From Limnohabitans sp. (GTDB taxonomy: Bacteria > Pseudomonadota > Gammaproteobacteria > Burkholderiales > Burkholderiaceae_C): 64,000 nt of DNA. Made by a program: the position numbers and the translations under genes. Shown one piece after another: positions 8,818 through 18,944 of the stretch (the stretch's first letter is position 1; each line of letters begins with the position of its first letter). Where the stretch lies: contig NZ_JAFEIF010000005.1 of assembly GCF_017848645.1 (NCBI RefSeq), forward strand, positions 1-64,000, read 5' to 3'. The notes below the pieces were generated by a model. That model did not search any database. It was not told the origin of the DNA and worked only from the letters and a program-made list of their open reading frames with translations.

Positions 8818-9999
8818 TTAACCCAGAACTGTCTGGGCGACGATGTTGCGTTGCACTTCGTTGCTGCCGCCGTAAATGGTGGTCTTGCGCATGTTGAAGT
8901 AGTTGGCGGCCAGTGGCGCGTTGGCCACCACACCGCCGGGGAAGTTGCCTTGCCAACCCGCGTCCATGGCTTCGAAGATGAAGGGCAGGGCGAAGGGGCC
9001 TGCGGCCTGCATCATCAGCTCGGTGTAGCGCTGCTGAATTTCGCTGCCCTTGATCTTCAGGAGACCGGCAATGTCGAGCGAGTTCTTGCCCGACTTTTCG
9101 GCGGACAGGACGCGCAGCACCAGCATTTCGAGTGCCACGATGTCGACTTCGAGCTTGGCGATTTCGTCGCGGAAGCGCATGTCGTCGTACACGCCTTCGG
9201 CTTTGGCGATGCGCTTGAGGCGCTCGAGCTCGCGCTTGGCGCGGTTCACGTCGGCGATGTTGGTACGCTCGTGGGCCAGCAGGTGCTTGGCGTAGTTCCA
9301 GCCCTTGTTTTCCTCGCCCACCAGGTTCTCTGCGGGCACTTCGACGTTGTCAAACCAGACTTCGTTGACTTCGCACTCGCCGTCCAGCAGTTTGATGGGG
9401 CGCACGGTGATGCCGGGCGATTTCATGTCGATCAAGAGGAAGGAGATGCCGGTTTGGGGTTTGCCTTCGGTGCTGGTGCGCACCAGGCAAAAAATCCACT
9501 CGCCGTATTGGCCCAGCGTGGTCCAGGTTTTCTGGCCGTTGACGATGTATTTGTCGCCCACGCGCTCGGCGCGGGTCTTCAGCGACGCCAGGTCAGAGCC
9601 GGAGCCCGGCTCGCTGTAGCCCTGGCTCCACCAGACTTCGCCGCTGGCGATGCCGGGCAAAAAGCGCTGTTGCTGCTCGGCGTTGCCAAAAGCCATGATC
9701 ACCGGGGCCACCATCACGGGGCCAAAAGGCACGACGCGGGGGGCACCGGCCAGGGCGCATTCTTCTTCAAACAAATGCTTTTGCACGGCGGTCCAGCCCG
9801 GGCCGCCAAACTGCGTGGGCCAGCCATGGCCCAGCCAGCCTTTTTTGCCCAAAATCTTGGCCCAGCGCTGCATGTCCTCGCGGGTCAGACGCATGGCGTT
9901 GTGCACTTTTTGTGAAATGTCAGCGGGCAAGTTTGCCTTGACCCAGGTGCGGATCTCGTCGCGGAACGCGAGCTCTTCGGGGGTGAATGCCAAATCCAT
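8818..9999 (-). CDS. Acyl-CoA dehydrogenase, large-subunit type (PimC-like)
   Basis: A 393-residue acyl-CoA dehydrogenase. The N-terminal helical domain reads MDLAFTPEELAFRDEIRTWV, the FAD/substrate loop YSEPGSGSDLASLKT is intact, and the C-terminus has YGGSNEVQRNIVAQTVLG, typical of the FAD-binding end. It resembles annotated pimeloyl-CoA dehydrogenase large subunits. It is the first gene of a two-gene minus-strand operon, with the small subunit 10 nt downstream. No CoA ligase, hydratase or thiolase gene is next to it, so the pathway is open; beta-oxidation-type oxidation of an acyl-CoA is the supported statement. Confidence 0.9.
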   Translation of the reverse strand: MDLAFTPEELAFRDEIRTWVKANLPADISQKVHNAMRLTREDMQRWAKILGKKGWLGHGWPTQFGGPGWTAVQKHLFEEECALAGAPRVVPFGPVMVAPVIMAFGNAEQQQRFLPGIASGEVWWSQGYSEPGSGSDLASLKTRAERVGDKYIVNGQKTWTTLGQYGEWIFCLVRTSTEGKPQTGISFLLIDMKSPGITVRPIKLLDGECEVNEVWFDNVEVPAENLVGEENKGWNYAKHLLAHERTNIADVNRAKRELERLKRIAKAEGVYDDMRFRDEIAKLEVDIVALEMLVLRVLSAEKSGKNSLDIAGLLKIKGSEIQQRYTELMMQAAGPFALPFIFEAMDAGWQGNFPGGVVANAPLAANYFNMRKTTIYGGSNEVQRNIVAQTVLG

Positions 10000-10152
10000 G
10001 GGGGAATCTCTCCGTTGGGGGTGGGTGTTTTTGAGTGCAGTTCAAGCAAAATCAAACGACCGTGCTTTTTATCATGCGCAGGTCGATTCGGCTTGTCCTT
10101 GGGGCGACAAAAGCCAAGAGACTTTCAGTGAGCAGGGATAATCCGGCCCTTC

Positions 10153-10755
10153 ATGAGAAACATCGTCATTCTGATTTCGGGCTCGGGCTCCAACATGGCC
10201 GCCATCGTGCGTGCGGCAGAGCAGGGCCGCTGGAGCCAACGCCTGAACGCCCGGGTGGCCGCCGTGCTGAGCAACCGGGCCGATGCCCAAGGCCTGGCCT
10301 TTGCCCAAGACCACGGCATTGCCACCGCCGTGCTGGACCACAAGGCCTTTGCCAGCCGCCAAGACTTTGATGCCGCTTTGATGGCCGAAATCGACCGGCA
10401 CGCCCCCGCGCTGGTGGTGTTGGCGGGCTTCATGCGCATCCTGACCCCCGGGTTTGTGGCGCACTATGCCGGGCGCTTGCTCAACATCCATCCGTCTTTG
10501 TTGCCCGCTTTCCCGGGGCTGAACACGCACCAGCGGGCGATCGATGCCGGATGCCGCTTTGCCGGGGCCACGGTGCACCAGGTCACGGCCGAGCTCGACC
10601 ATGGCGCCATCCTGGCGCAGGCGGTGGTGCCAGTTTTGGCCGATGACACGGCCGACACCTTGGCGGCACGTGTGCTCAGCCAAGAGCACTTGATCTACCC
10701 GCAGGCGGTCGCTGAGTTTTTGGCTCAATCTCCAATGCGTTCAAAGCGTGGTTGA
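10153..10755 (+). CDS. purN: Phosphoribosylglycinamide formyltransferase 1
   Basis: A 200-residue GAR transformylase that uses 10-formyl-tetrahydrofolate in the third step of purine synthesis. The N-terminus MRNIVILISGSGSNM binds the phosphate of GAR. The catalytic triad is N111, H113 (LNIHPSLLPAF) and D149 (TAELDHG). GATAAT at 10137-10142 lies 10 nt before the ATG and could be a -10 element giving a very short leader, but no clear -35 is seen. The 3' end overlaps the convergent DUF1653 gene by 31 nt. Confidence 0.96.
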   Translation: MRNIVILISGSGSNMAAIVRAAEQGRWSQRLNARVAAVLSNRADAQGLAFAQDHGIATAVLDHKAFASRQDFDAALMAEIDRHAPALVVLAGFMRILTPGFVAHYAGRLLNIHPSLLPAFPGLNTHQRAIDAGCRFAGATVHQVTAELDHGAILAQAVVPVLADDTADTLAARVLSQEHLIYPQAVAEFLAQSPMRSKRG

Positions 10756-10961
10756 ACTTTTCCATTGAATTCGGCCACTTCGGCAAACATGGCGGCAGGC
10801 CGCACCCACAGGCCTTGCTCGCCATAAAGCGCCTGGTACAGCGTCATGTGTTGCAGGTCTTCGCTGTGGCGCACGGTGCCCAGCACGCGGTATTGGCCAC
10901 CTTTGTAATGGCGGTACAGGCCTTTGGGCGTTTCGATCATCGGTGGCAGTGGTTCTGACAT
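10725..10961 (-). CDS. DUF1653 domain protein
   Basis: A 78-residue protein starting at ATG 10959-10961, preceded by AGGAAAG; an upstream TTG start at 10988 is less likely. The DUF1653 domain fills most of it: GLYRHYKGGQYRVLGTVRHS, then LYQALYGEQGLWVRP and a conserved RFERI end. The family is small, soluble and of unknown function. It is divergent from the rRNA methyltransferase gene, with starts about 55 nt apart, and overlaps the end of purN. Confidence 0.85.
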   Translation of the reverse strand: MSEPLPPMIETPKGLYRHYKGGQYRVLGTVRHSEDLQHMTLYQALYGEQGLWVRPAAMFAEVAEFNGKVQPRFERIGD

Positions 10962-11016
10962 GTCTTTCCTGTGATGTGTGTCTGACAAAGGGACGGGGAT
11001 GGGACAATGCAGCCCT

Positions 11017-12315
11017 ATGCATCCAAAAGCCCTTTTAGACGCCTGCGCCGATTTGGTCAGGCTGGTCCTCCAATTTGAACATCCTGCCGACGCTGTCGTG
11101 TCGCGCTATTTCCGCGAACACCGCTCTTTGGGCCCCCGTGAACGCGCCACCCTGGCCGAAACCGCTTTTGCGGTGCTGCGCAAAAAGCTGCTCTTTGAAC
11201 AACTGGCCCGCTCCGGCTCGGGTGCCAAAGAGCGCAAGCTGGCGATTTTGGGCTTTTTTGGCCCGCGCGATTTTTTGGCCTCGGCCCTGAACGACACCGA
11301 AAAAAAATGGCTCGCGACCTGCGACGCCATTCCGGGCGACGCCCTGATGGCCCCGCACCGCCACAACCTGCCCGATTGGATGGCGCAAGCCCTGCAAGCC
11401 CAATTGGGCGAGGATTTCTGGGACTTGGCCGAGCATTTGCAGCAGCCCGGCACCTTGGACCTGCGCGTGAACATGCTCAACGCCAAGCGCAGCGACATCC
11501 AAAAAGAGCTCGCGCAAGCGGGCATCGCCTCCGAGCCCACACCCTATTCGCCTTGGGGTTTGCGCTTGCAAGGCAAACCCGCCTTGCAAAAGACCGACGC
11601 CTTCATCCGGGGTGCGATCGAGGTGCAAGACGAAGGCTCGCAGCTGCTGGCCTTGCTGGTGGACGCTCACCGGGGCGAGATGGTGGTGGACTTTTGCGCA
11701 GGTGCGGGCGGCAAAACGCTGGCGCTGGGCGCGGCCATGCGCAGCACGGGCCGTTTGTACGCGTTTGACGTGTCGGGCCACCGCCTCGATGCCCTCAAAC
11801 CCCGCATGGCCCGCAGCGGCTTGTCGAATGTGCACCCGGCGGCCATTGCGCACGAGCGCGACGAGCGCGTGAAACGCCTGTCGGGCAAGATCGACCGCGT
11901 ATTGGTCGATGCGCCGTGCTCGGGCTTGGGCACCTTGCGCCGCAACCCTGACTTGAAATGGCGACAAAAGCCCCAAGCTGTGCAAGAGTTGACCGAAAAG
12001 CAGCAAGCCATCCTGCAAAGCGCCTCGCGCATGGTCAAGTCGGGCGGCCGTTTGGTGTATGCCACCTGCAGCGTGTTGCCCGAGGAAAACGAGCTGATCG
12101 CGCAAGCCTTCAGCGCCGCCAACCCGGATTTTGTCCCCTTGAACGTGGCGCAAGAGCTCGACAGGCTCAAAGTGCCCCACGCAGCCAGCCTGTGCTCACT
12201 TGCCCCATCGGGCGATGTCCACCCCGATGCCCCGCCAGCCGGCACATTCCTGAGGCTGTGGCCCCATCGCCATGCCACGGATGGGTTTTTTGCCGCAGCT
12301 TGGGTTAAAAAGTAA
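11017..12315 (+). CDS. RsmB/NOP-family RNA (cytosine-5) methyltransferase
   Basis: A 432-residue SAM-dependent enzyme. The N-terminal part is helical and ends near the PUA-like region around residue 160 (LDLRVNMLNAKRSDIQ). The Rossmann core has VVDFCAGAGGKTLALG for SAM binding, the motif DAPCSGLGTLRRNPD with one catalytic cysteine, and YATCSVLPEEN with the nucleophile cysteine. It is shorter in the N-terminal domain than E. coli RsmB and lacks an obvious NusB-like fold, so the exact rRNA target is uncertain. Start ATG 11017 is chosen by alignment memory (MHPKALLDACADL); GTG 10978 is also in frame. Confidence 0.85.
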   Translation: MHPKALLDACADLVRLVLQFEHPADAVVSRYFREHRSLGPRERATLAETAFAVLRKKLLFEQLARSGSGAKERKLAILGFFGPRDFLASALNDTEKKWLATCDAIPGDALMAPHRHNLPDWMAQALQAQLGEDFWDLAEHLQQPGTLDLRVNMLNAKRSDIQKELAQAGIASEPTPYSPWGLRLQGKPALQKTDAFIRGAIEVQDEGSQLLALLVDAHRGEMVVDFCAGAGGKTLALGAAMRSTGRLYAFDVSGHRLDALKPRMARSGLSNVHPAAIAHERDERVKRLSGKIDRVLVDAPCSGLGTLRRNPDLKWRQKPQAVQELTEKQQAILQSASRMVKSGGRLVYATCSVLPEENELIAQAFSAANPDFVPLNVAQELDRLKVPHAASLCSLAPSGDVHPDAPPAGTFLRLWPHRHATDGFFAAAWVKK

Positions 12316-12427
12316 TACTTTGAAGCCCCTATCGGCCGAAGTCGGTCGAAATCGCTGTCCTTTTTGGGGCAGCAAACTTAAAATCGTCGTATTGCCTGGT
12401 TTCAGGCGCCAGTAGAAAGACAGACTC

Positions 12428-13639
12428 ATGTTGTTGCCTGATTGGGCTTTTTTGGATGCAGTGGTTCACTGGATGGGCAACGGCCTGTTCGACTTGGCTT
12501 GGTGGCAAATGGTGTTGATCACCTTGGCCCTGACCCACATCACCATCGCCAGCGTCACCATTTTCCTGCACCGTCACCAGGCGCACCGCGCCTTGGACCT
12601 GCACGCTATTCCCTCGCACTTTTTCCGTTTCTGGCTGTGGCTGACCACGGGCCAGGTGACCAAGGAGTGGGCGGCCATCCACCGCAAGCACCACGCCAAG
12701 TGCGAGCAAGCTGAAGACCCGCACAGCCCCCATGTGCACGGCATCAAAACCGTGTTGTTCACGGGCGCTGAGCTGTACCGCAAGGAATCGAAGAACCTGG
12801 ACACTATCAAGCGGTTTGGCCACGGCACACCCGACGACTGGATCGAGCGCAACCTGTACACCCGCTTTTCCTGGCAAGGCGTGGCCCTGATGCTGATCAT
12901 CGATGTGGCCCTGTTTGGCTTTTTGGGCCTGACGGTCTGGGCTGTGCAAATGGCCTGGATCCCGATCACGGCGGCCGGCATCATCAACGGTGCGGCCCAC
13001 TACTGGGGTTACCGCAACTTTGAGGCGCACGACGCCAGCACCAACATCTCGCCTTGGGGCATCCTGATCGGTGGCGAAGAGTTGCACAACAACCACCACA
13101 CTTACCCCACCTCGGCCAAGCTGTCGGTCAAGCCTTACGAGTTCGACATCGGCTGGTTGTACATCCGCGTGCTCGAAACCTTGGGCATGGCCACCGTCAA
13201 AAAGACACCGCCTCGTCTGGCTTACGGCGACATCCGCCCTGTGGCCGACGAAAAGACCCTGGAAGCCCTGATTGCCAACCGTTACGAAGTGATGGCGGGC
13301 TATGCCCGCAATGTGCGCACCGTGATGCAACAAGAAGCCGGCAAGCTCAAGCTGGACGCCAGTGTGATGCAGGCGGCCCAGCGTTGGTTGCACCGCGATG
13401 CCGCCAAGGTGCCCGCTGCGGCTCAGGCCCATCTCCAGCAAGCCCGCGCTGCGAGTCCCGTGCTCGACAAGATGGTGCAAATGCGCGAAGAGCTGAGCCA
13501 GATTTGGCTGAACACCTCGCATTCCCGCGAGCAATTGGCCGCCGACCTCCAGGCTTGGTGCCGTCGGGCCGAAGAAAGTGGCATCTCTGCACTGCGTGAC
13601 TTCTCGGTCAAGTTGCGTGCGGTTCGTCAAACGGCCTGA
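12428..13639 (+). CDS. Acyl-CoA / fatty-acid delta-9 desaturase
   Basis: A 403-residue membrane di-iron desaturase. The three histidine boxes are HRHQAHRAL (near residue 40), HRKHHAKCEQ (near 80) and EELHNNHHTYP (near 220), separated by hydrophobic helices at about 15-35, 150-190 and 55-70. It inserts a double bond into an acyl chain and needs an electron donor not encoded next to it. The C-terminal 130 residues beyond the core are helical and charged, with no recognised domain. It is a single gene with its own terminator at 13659. The upstream gap contains TTAAAAT, a plausible -10. Confidence 0.9.
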   Translation: MLLPDWAFLDAVVHWMGNGLFDLAWWQMVLITLALTHITIASVTIFLHRHQAHRALDLHAIPSHFFRFWLWLTTGQVTKEWAAIHRKHHAKCEQAEDPHSPHVHGIKTVLFTGAELYRKESKNLDTIKRFGHGTPDDWIERNLYTRFSWQGVALMLIIDVALFGFLGLTVWAVQMAWIPITAAGIINGAAHYWGYRNFEAHDASTNISPWGILIGGEELHNNHHTYPTSAKLSVKPYEFDIGWLYIRVLETLGMATVKKTPPRLAYGDIRPVADEKTLEALIANRYEVMAGYARNVRTVMQQEAGKLKLDASVMQAAQRWLHRDAAKVPAAAQAHLQQARAASPVLDKMVQMREELSQIWLNTSHSREQLAADLQAWCRRAEESGISALRDFSVKLRAVRQTA

Positions 13640-13658
13640 TCTGTATCCGAGAACATCC

Positions 13659-13682
13659 AAACAGGGCCTTCGGGCCCTGTTT
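13659..13682 (+). terminator. Intrinsic terminator after the desaturase gene
   Basis: AAACAGGGCC and GGCCCTGTTT form a perfect 10-bp stem around a TTCG loop (13659-13682). Confidence 0.8.
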
Positions 13683-13804
13683 GCTTTGCGGCATTCGGTT
13701 TGCTGATGTTGGACAAATAGGTTGGCCAAGTGATGATCCCGTGAAGGTTCGGGTGCATCCTTGGAGAAACCGCTTGGCTCGCAACATGCTCAGTGTTGGG
13801 ACGT

Positions 13805-13832
13805 AAAAAAACCCGCCAGAGGCGGGTTTTTT
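13805..13832 (-). terminator. Terminator of rpmB-rpmG
   Basis: AACCCGCC/GGCGGGTT is flanked by A and T runs on both sides, so it can act in both directions. It ends the ribosomal protein operon on the minus strand. Confidence 0.8.
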
Positions 13833-13852
13833 GTTGCAAGGCTCAGGCCGAA

Positions 13853-14023
13853 TCACTTCAGCTTGATTTCCTTGTATTCAACGTGCTTGCGAGCTTTGGG
13901 GTCGAACTTCATGATCGACATTTTCTCGGGCATGGTTTTCTTGTTTTTGCTGGTCGTGTAGAAGTGACCAGTGCCAGCTGTGGATTCCAGCTTGATTTTT
14001 TCGCGTCCGCCTTTGGTTGCCAT
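13853..14023 (-). CDS. rpmG: 50S ribosomal protein L33
   Basis: A 56-residue ribosomal protein, starting [20 protein letters not shown] and ending [10 protein letters not shown]. It contains the conserved [15 protein letters not shown] stretch. It lacks the CxxC zinc pairs (the C-minus form common in proteobacteria). Start ATG 14021-14023 has AGGAGT upstream. It follows rpmB by 26 nt, the usual rpmB-rpmG operon. Confidence 0.96.
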   Translation of the reverse strand: MATKGGREKIKLESTAGTGHFYTTSKNKKTMPEKMSIMKFDPKARKHVEYKEIKLK

Positions 14024-14049
14024 GGTAGATGACTCCTAATGTTCTGGGT

Positions 14050-14283
14050 TTAGGCTTGACCGCGTGCACGCAGGTCTGCGAGCACGGCATCGATGCCGTT
14101 TTTGTCGATCAGGCGCAGAGCAGCGCTGGAGACGCGCAGGCGCACCCAACGGTTTTCTGTTTCAACCCAGAAACGACGGTATTGCAGGTTCGGCAGGAAC
14201 CGGCGCTTGGTTTTGTTGTTGGCGTGGGAAACGTTGTTCCCGGTCATTGGGCCTTTGCCCGTTACGTCGCAAACGCGTGCCAT
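14050..14283 (-). CDS. rpmB: 50S ribosomal protein L28
   Basis: A 77-residue ribosomal protein beginning [20 protein letters not shown] and containing [19 protein letters not shown]. The length is normal and it is the first gene of rpmB-rpmG. A -10 TATAAT lies about 165 nt upstream (14449-14454), so the mRNA has a long leader that can form the small hairpin CGTGCA/TGCACG at 14328-14343. Confidence 0.96.
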   Translation of the reverse strand: MARVCDVTGKGPMTGNNVSHANNKTKRRFLPNLQYRRFWVETENRWVRLRVSSAALRLIDKNGIDAVLADLRARGQA

Positions 14284-14448
14284 GTGGACACTCCGATACT
14301 TTTTAAACAGCTGGTGCCGATGGGTCTCGTGCAGATTTGCACGGGGCCTGGCGCTCCAGCCTCACCTCGCCAAGATGGGTGGCGGTATCCCAGATCGCTG
14401 GCTCCGTGATCCCGAATGAAAACCCGGGCAGTTCCAGCAAAGCCTTGA

Positions 14449-14454
14449 ATTATA
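14449..14454 (-). promoter_or_regulatory. -10 element for rpmB-rpmG
   Basis: The minus strand reads CTGGCTATAATTC here, a perfect TATAAT. The -35 region (GGTTCA at 14472-14477, 17-nt spacer) is a poor match, so the promoter assignment rests mainly on the -10. Confidence 0.5.
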
Positions 14455-14529
14455 GCCAGAAAGCGCGGGCTTGAACCCTTGGGTTGGTCTTTTGTGACCA
14501 AGGCTGGGTAATTTTGGCCTTGGTGGGGG

Positions 14530-14605
14530 AGGCGTTACGGGTGCCTGCCGGGGTTCAGAGGCGCTTCGCTTTGCCACATCACCCCGGCAGCCACCCGCAA
14601 CGCCT
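14530..14605. repeat. Long hairpin with conserved CGCTTCGC loop (family copy 3)
   Basis: Three stem blocks pair perfectly: AGGCGTT/AACGCCT (14530-14536, 14599-14605), CGGGTG/CACCCG (14538-14543, 14592-14597) and CTGCCGGGGT/ACCCCGGCAG (14545-14554, 14581-14590), separated by single mismatches. That is 23 bp around a 26-nt loop (14555-14580) nearly identical to the loop at 7619-7644. It lies 60 nt beyond the 3' end of trxB. Confidence 0.8.
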
Positions 14606-14664
14606 TTGTCGAGGTTCGTTGTCGCAGTGCCTGCAACTTGAACGTCGACTCTGGCGTTTCGTCT

Positions 14665-15639
<975 letters not shown>

Positions 15640-15836
15640 TCATCAAGACAAAGGGCGTGGAAAAAATTCCAGAGACATGCATTGTAAGAAACCCCCAAAC
15701 ACAACGGGCATCAAGGCTTTGCTGCTGGGCACCCCGGGCTGTCGGCTTCCTGGGTTGCGGGGCTGAGAACCCGGCATGTGGGTGCATGGCGCTGTGCCTG
15801 ATCCGGCCTTGATCGGGTAAGCTTGACACTTCATTT

Positions 15837-18236
15837 ATGACTTACTCACTGAACACCTTGACCCGAGATGGCGCTGGCGTGGCTTCCGCTGCGCCTCAGA
15901 CGCTGTGGTCACGTTTTGCCCAGGAAATCCTCTTGCTGCTGGGGGCGGGGCTGCTCTTGTTTGTGACGGTGGCCCTGTGGAGCTACCACCCGCAAGATCC
16001 GGCATGGTCCACTTCGGGTGGCGGTGAGGCTGTGCGCAATGGGGCGGGTCGCTGGGGCGCCTGGGTCTCGGATTTGGCTTATTTCCTGATGGGCTTTTCG
16101 GCCTGGTGGTGTGTGGCCGCGGGCCTTCGGGTGTGGTTGGTGGCTTTGGCCCGTTGGTTGCGCGGCGCTGGCCCGCAAGACACCTTGGACAAGCCCCTCT
16201 GGCAGCGCAGCTTGTGGGTGTTCTGGGGGGGGCTGGCGGTCTTGCTCTTGGCCAGTTGCGGCCTGGAGTGGACGCGCCTTTACCGTCTTGAATCGGCCTT
16301 GCCCGGGCACAGCGGCGGGGTGCTGGGTTACCTGGTGGGGGCCGTCGCTGTGCGCGGCTTGGGCTTCAACGGATCGGCCCTGTTGGGCATCGTGCTGGCC
16401 TTGGTGGGCGTGGCCATGGTGTTTCGCTTTTCCTGGGGACAGTTGGCCGAAAAAATCGGGGGTCGGCTCGACGCCTTGATCCGGTCGCGACACGAAAAGC
16501 GCGAAATCGAGGAAGACCTCGCTTTGGGCCAACAGGCTTTGCGTGAACGTCAGCAGGCCCTCTCGCCTCAGGCCATCGAGCCGGAGTGGGACCTGGACCC
16601 ACCCGTCCACGTCTCGCCCGATGGCCAGCTCGATTTGCCCGCCGTGCCGGTGCCGGTTGCCAAAGCGCAGCCCCGTGTGATTGAGCCGCCCGTGATGGAG
16701 GTGCCGCGCAGTGACCGTGTGGTCAAGGAGCGCCAGAAGCCCCTGTTCAACGAGCTGCCTGACAGCAAGCTGCCGCAGGTGGATTTGCTCGACAGCCTGT
16801 CCATTCGGCAGGAAACCGTATCGCCCGAGACGCTGGAGATGACCAGCCGCCTGATCGAGAAAAAGCTCTCTGACTTTGGTGTCAAGGTGCGCGTGGTGGC
16901 GGCGGCCCCTGGTCCGGTGATCACGCGCTACGAGATCGAGCCGGACACGGGTGTCAAGGGCTCGCAGGTGGTGAACCTGGCCAAAGACCTGGCGCGTTCG
17001 CTCAGCCTGGTGTCCATCCGGGTGATCGAGACGATTCCGGGCAAGAATTTCATGGCGCTGGAATTGCCCAACGCCAAGCGCCAGTCGATCAAGCTCAGCG
17101 AAATTCTGGGCTCGCAGGTCTACCACGAGGCCAAGTCCATGCTGACCATGGGCTTGGGCAAGGACATCATCGGCAACCCGGTGGTGGCCGATCTGGCCAA
17201 GATGCCGCATGTGCTGGTGGCCGGCACGACTGGCTCGGGCAAGTCGGTGGGTATCAACGCCATGATCTTGTCGCTGCTGTACAAAGCCGAAGCGCGCGAT
17301 GTGCGCCTTTTGATGATCGACCCCAAGATGCTGGAGATGTCGGTTTATGAAGGCATTCCGCACCTGCTGGCCCCGGTGGTGACCGACATGCGCCAAGCCG
17401 CAAACGGCCTGAACTGGTGTGTGGCCGAGATGGAAAAGCGCTACAAGCTCATGAGCAAGATGGGCGTGCGCAACCTGGCCGGGTACAACCAGAAAATCGA
17501 CGAAGCCACGGCACGCGAAGAGTTCATCTACAACCCCTTCAGCCTCACACCCGATGATCCGGAGCCGCTCAAGCGCCTGCCGCACATCGTGGTCGTGATC
17601 GACGAGTTGGCTGATTTGATGATGGTGGTGGGCAAAAAGATCGAAGAGCTGATTGCGCGTTTGGCCCAGAAGGCCCGCGCGGCAGGCATCCATTTGATTT
17701 TGGCCACGCAACGCCCCAGCGTGGACGTGATCACCGGCCTCATCAAGGCCAACATCCCGACCCGCATTGCGTTTCAGGTGTCGAGCAAGATCGACAGCCG
17801 CACCATCCTTGACCAGATGGGCGCCGAAGCCTTGCTGGGCATGGGCGACATGCTGTACATGCCTTCGGGCACGGGCTTTCCGATTCGGGTGCACGGCGCT
17901 TTTGTGAGCGACGAGGAAGTGCACCGGGTGGTGAATTACCTCAAGAGCCAGGGCGAGCCCGACTACATCGAAGGCGTGCTCGAAGGCGGCACCACAGACG
18001 ACGATGGCGGCATGCTGGGCGAGGGCGATAACGGCGAGAAAGACCCGATGTACGACCAGGCCGTGGAGGTCGTCTTGAAGAACCGCAAGGCCAGCATCTC
18101 GCTGGTGCAACGCCACCTCAAGATTGGCTACAACCGCGCTGCCCGCTTGGTGGAAGACATGGAAAAAGCAGGCCTGGTCAGCGCCATGAGCGGCAGCGGT
18201 CAGCGTGAAATTTTGGTGCCCGCACGGGCAGAGTGA
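15837..18236 (+). CDS. ftsK: DNA translocase FtsK
   Basis: A 799-residue septal DNA pump that clears and resolves chromosome ends at division. The N-terminus has four to five membrane helices (about 30-55, 75-105, 125-145, 170-200). A short proline-rich linker follows, then the alpha/beta motor with Walker [16 protein letters not shown] and Walker [15 protein letters not shown]. The C-terminal winged-helix gamma domain (about 735-799, [20 protein letters not shown]) recognises polar DNA sequences. The linker is short compared with E. coli, typical of SpoIIIE-length proteins. lolA follows directly. Confidence 0.97.
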   Translation: MTYSLNTLTRDGAGVASAAPQTLWSRFAQEILLLLGAGLLLFVTVALWSYHPQDPAWSTSGGGEAVRNGAGRWGAWVSDLAYFLMGFSAWWCVAAGLRVWLVALARWLRGAGPQDTLDKPLWQRSLWVFWGGLAVLLLASCGLEWTRLYRLESALPGHSGGVLGYLVGAVAVRGLGFNGSALLGIVLALVGVAMVFRFSWGQLAEKIGGRLDALIRSRHEKREIEEDLALGQQALRERQQALSPQAIEPEWDLDPPVHVSPDGQLDLPAVPVPVAKAQPRVIEPPVMEVPRSDRVVKERQKPLFNELPDSKLPQVDLLDSLSIRQETVSPETLEMTSRLIEKKLSDFGVKVRVVAAAPGPVITRYEIEPDTGVKGSQVVNLAKDLARSLSLVSIRVIETIPGKNFMALELPNAKRQSIKLSEILGSQVYHEAKSMLTMGLGKDIIGNPVVADLAKMPHVLVAGTTGSGKSVGINAMILSLLYKAEARDVRLLMIDPKMLEMSVYEGIPHLLAPVVTDMRQAANGLNWCVAEMEKRYKLMSKMGVRNLAGYNQKIDEATAREEFIYNPFSLTPDDPEPLKRLPHIVVVIDELADLMMVVGKKIEELIARLAQKARAAGIHLILATQRPSVDVITGLIKANIPTRIAFQVSSKIDSRTILDQMGAEALLGMGDMLYMPSGTGFPIRVHGAFVSDEEVHRVVNYLKSQGEPDYIEGVLEGGTTDDDGGMLGEGDNGEKDPMYDQAVEVVLKNRKASISLVQRHLKIGYNRAARLVEDMEKAGLVSAMSGSGQREILVPARAE

Positions 18237-18241
18237 ACCGA

Positions 18242-18928
18242 ATGACAAACTTTCTTGGGCAACGTCGCGCTGTGTTGGGCATCGGTGCATGGGCTTTGTG
18301 GGCAGGGGCTTTGGGTTTCATGGCCCTGCCCGCGCAGGCCGACAGCGTGGACTTGCTGGCCCAGTTCATGAAGCAGGCCCGCAGCGGCCGCGCCGACTTC
18401 ACCCAGGTGGTCACCTCGCCCAGTCGCCCGGGCCAGACCCCGCGCGCCAAAACATCCAGTGGCCGCTTCGAGTTTCAGCGGCCAGGCAAGTTTCGCTTCG
18501 ACTACCGCAAGCCCTTTGTGCAAACCCTGGTGGCCGATGGCCAGACCTTGTGGCTGCACGATGTGGACTTGAACCAGGTCACGGCCCGCGCGCAGTCGCA
18601 GGTGCTGGGCTCGACCCCGGCCGCCTTGCTGACGGCCGCTTCGGATTTGCAGGCCCTCAAAGCCGACTTCAAGTTCAGCCCCGAGCCCGACCAGGGCGGT
18701 CTGCAGTGGGTGCGCGCCACGCCCCAGTCACCCGATGGGCAAATTCGCACCGTGATGGTGGGCTTGCGTGCATCGGCCTCCGGGCCCGAGCTGGCCGTGC
18801 TCGACGTGCAGGACAGCCTGGGCCAGCGCTCCTTGCTGACATTCACGGGCTTTGAGCTGAACCCGGCCTTGTCCGCCAGCACCTTTGTGTTCAAGGCCCC
18901 AGCGGGCGCGGACGTGATTCGCCCCTGA
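18242..18928 (+). CDS. lolA: Outer-membrane lipoprotein carrier LolA
   Basis: A 228-residue periplasmic chaperone that carries lipoproteins from LolCDE to LolB. It has a signal peptide (QRRAVLGIGAWALWAGALGF...PAQA) with cleavage near residue 33. The mature part has the LolA marks RSGRADFTQVV, FQRPGKFRFDYRKP and DLNQVTAR. Starts at ATG 18242 or at GTG 18233, which overlaps the ftsK stop; the ATG is preferred. The ftsK-lolA-rarA order is typical for proteobacteria. LolB is encoded separately at 42837. Confidence 0.94.
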   Translation: MTNFLGQRRAVLGIGAWALWAGALGFMALPAQADSVDLLAQFMKQARSGRADFTQVVTSPSRPGQTPRAKTSSGRFEFQRPGKFRFDYRKPFVQTLVADGQTLWLHDVDLNQVTARAQSQVLGSTPAALLTAASDLQALKADFKFSPEPDQGGLQWVRATPQSPDGQIRTVMVGLRASASGPELAVLDVQDSLGQRSLLTFTGFELNPALSASTFVFKAPAGADVIRP

Positions 18929-18944
18929 TGCTGCCCGGGTGCAG

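Larger units (their letters stand above)
14284..14664. other. Non-coding gap between rpmB and trxB
   Basis: About 380 nt without a supportable gene. From left to right it holds the rpmB leader with a 6-bp hairpin (14328-14343), the rpmB -10 element, a GC-rich spacer, the conserved-loop hairpin at 14530-14605 and about 60 nt before the trxB stop codon. Confidence 0.7.
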
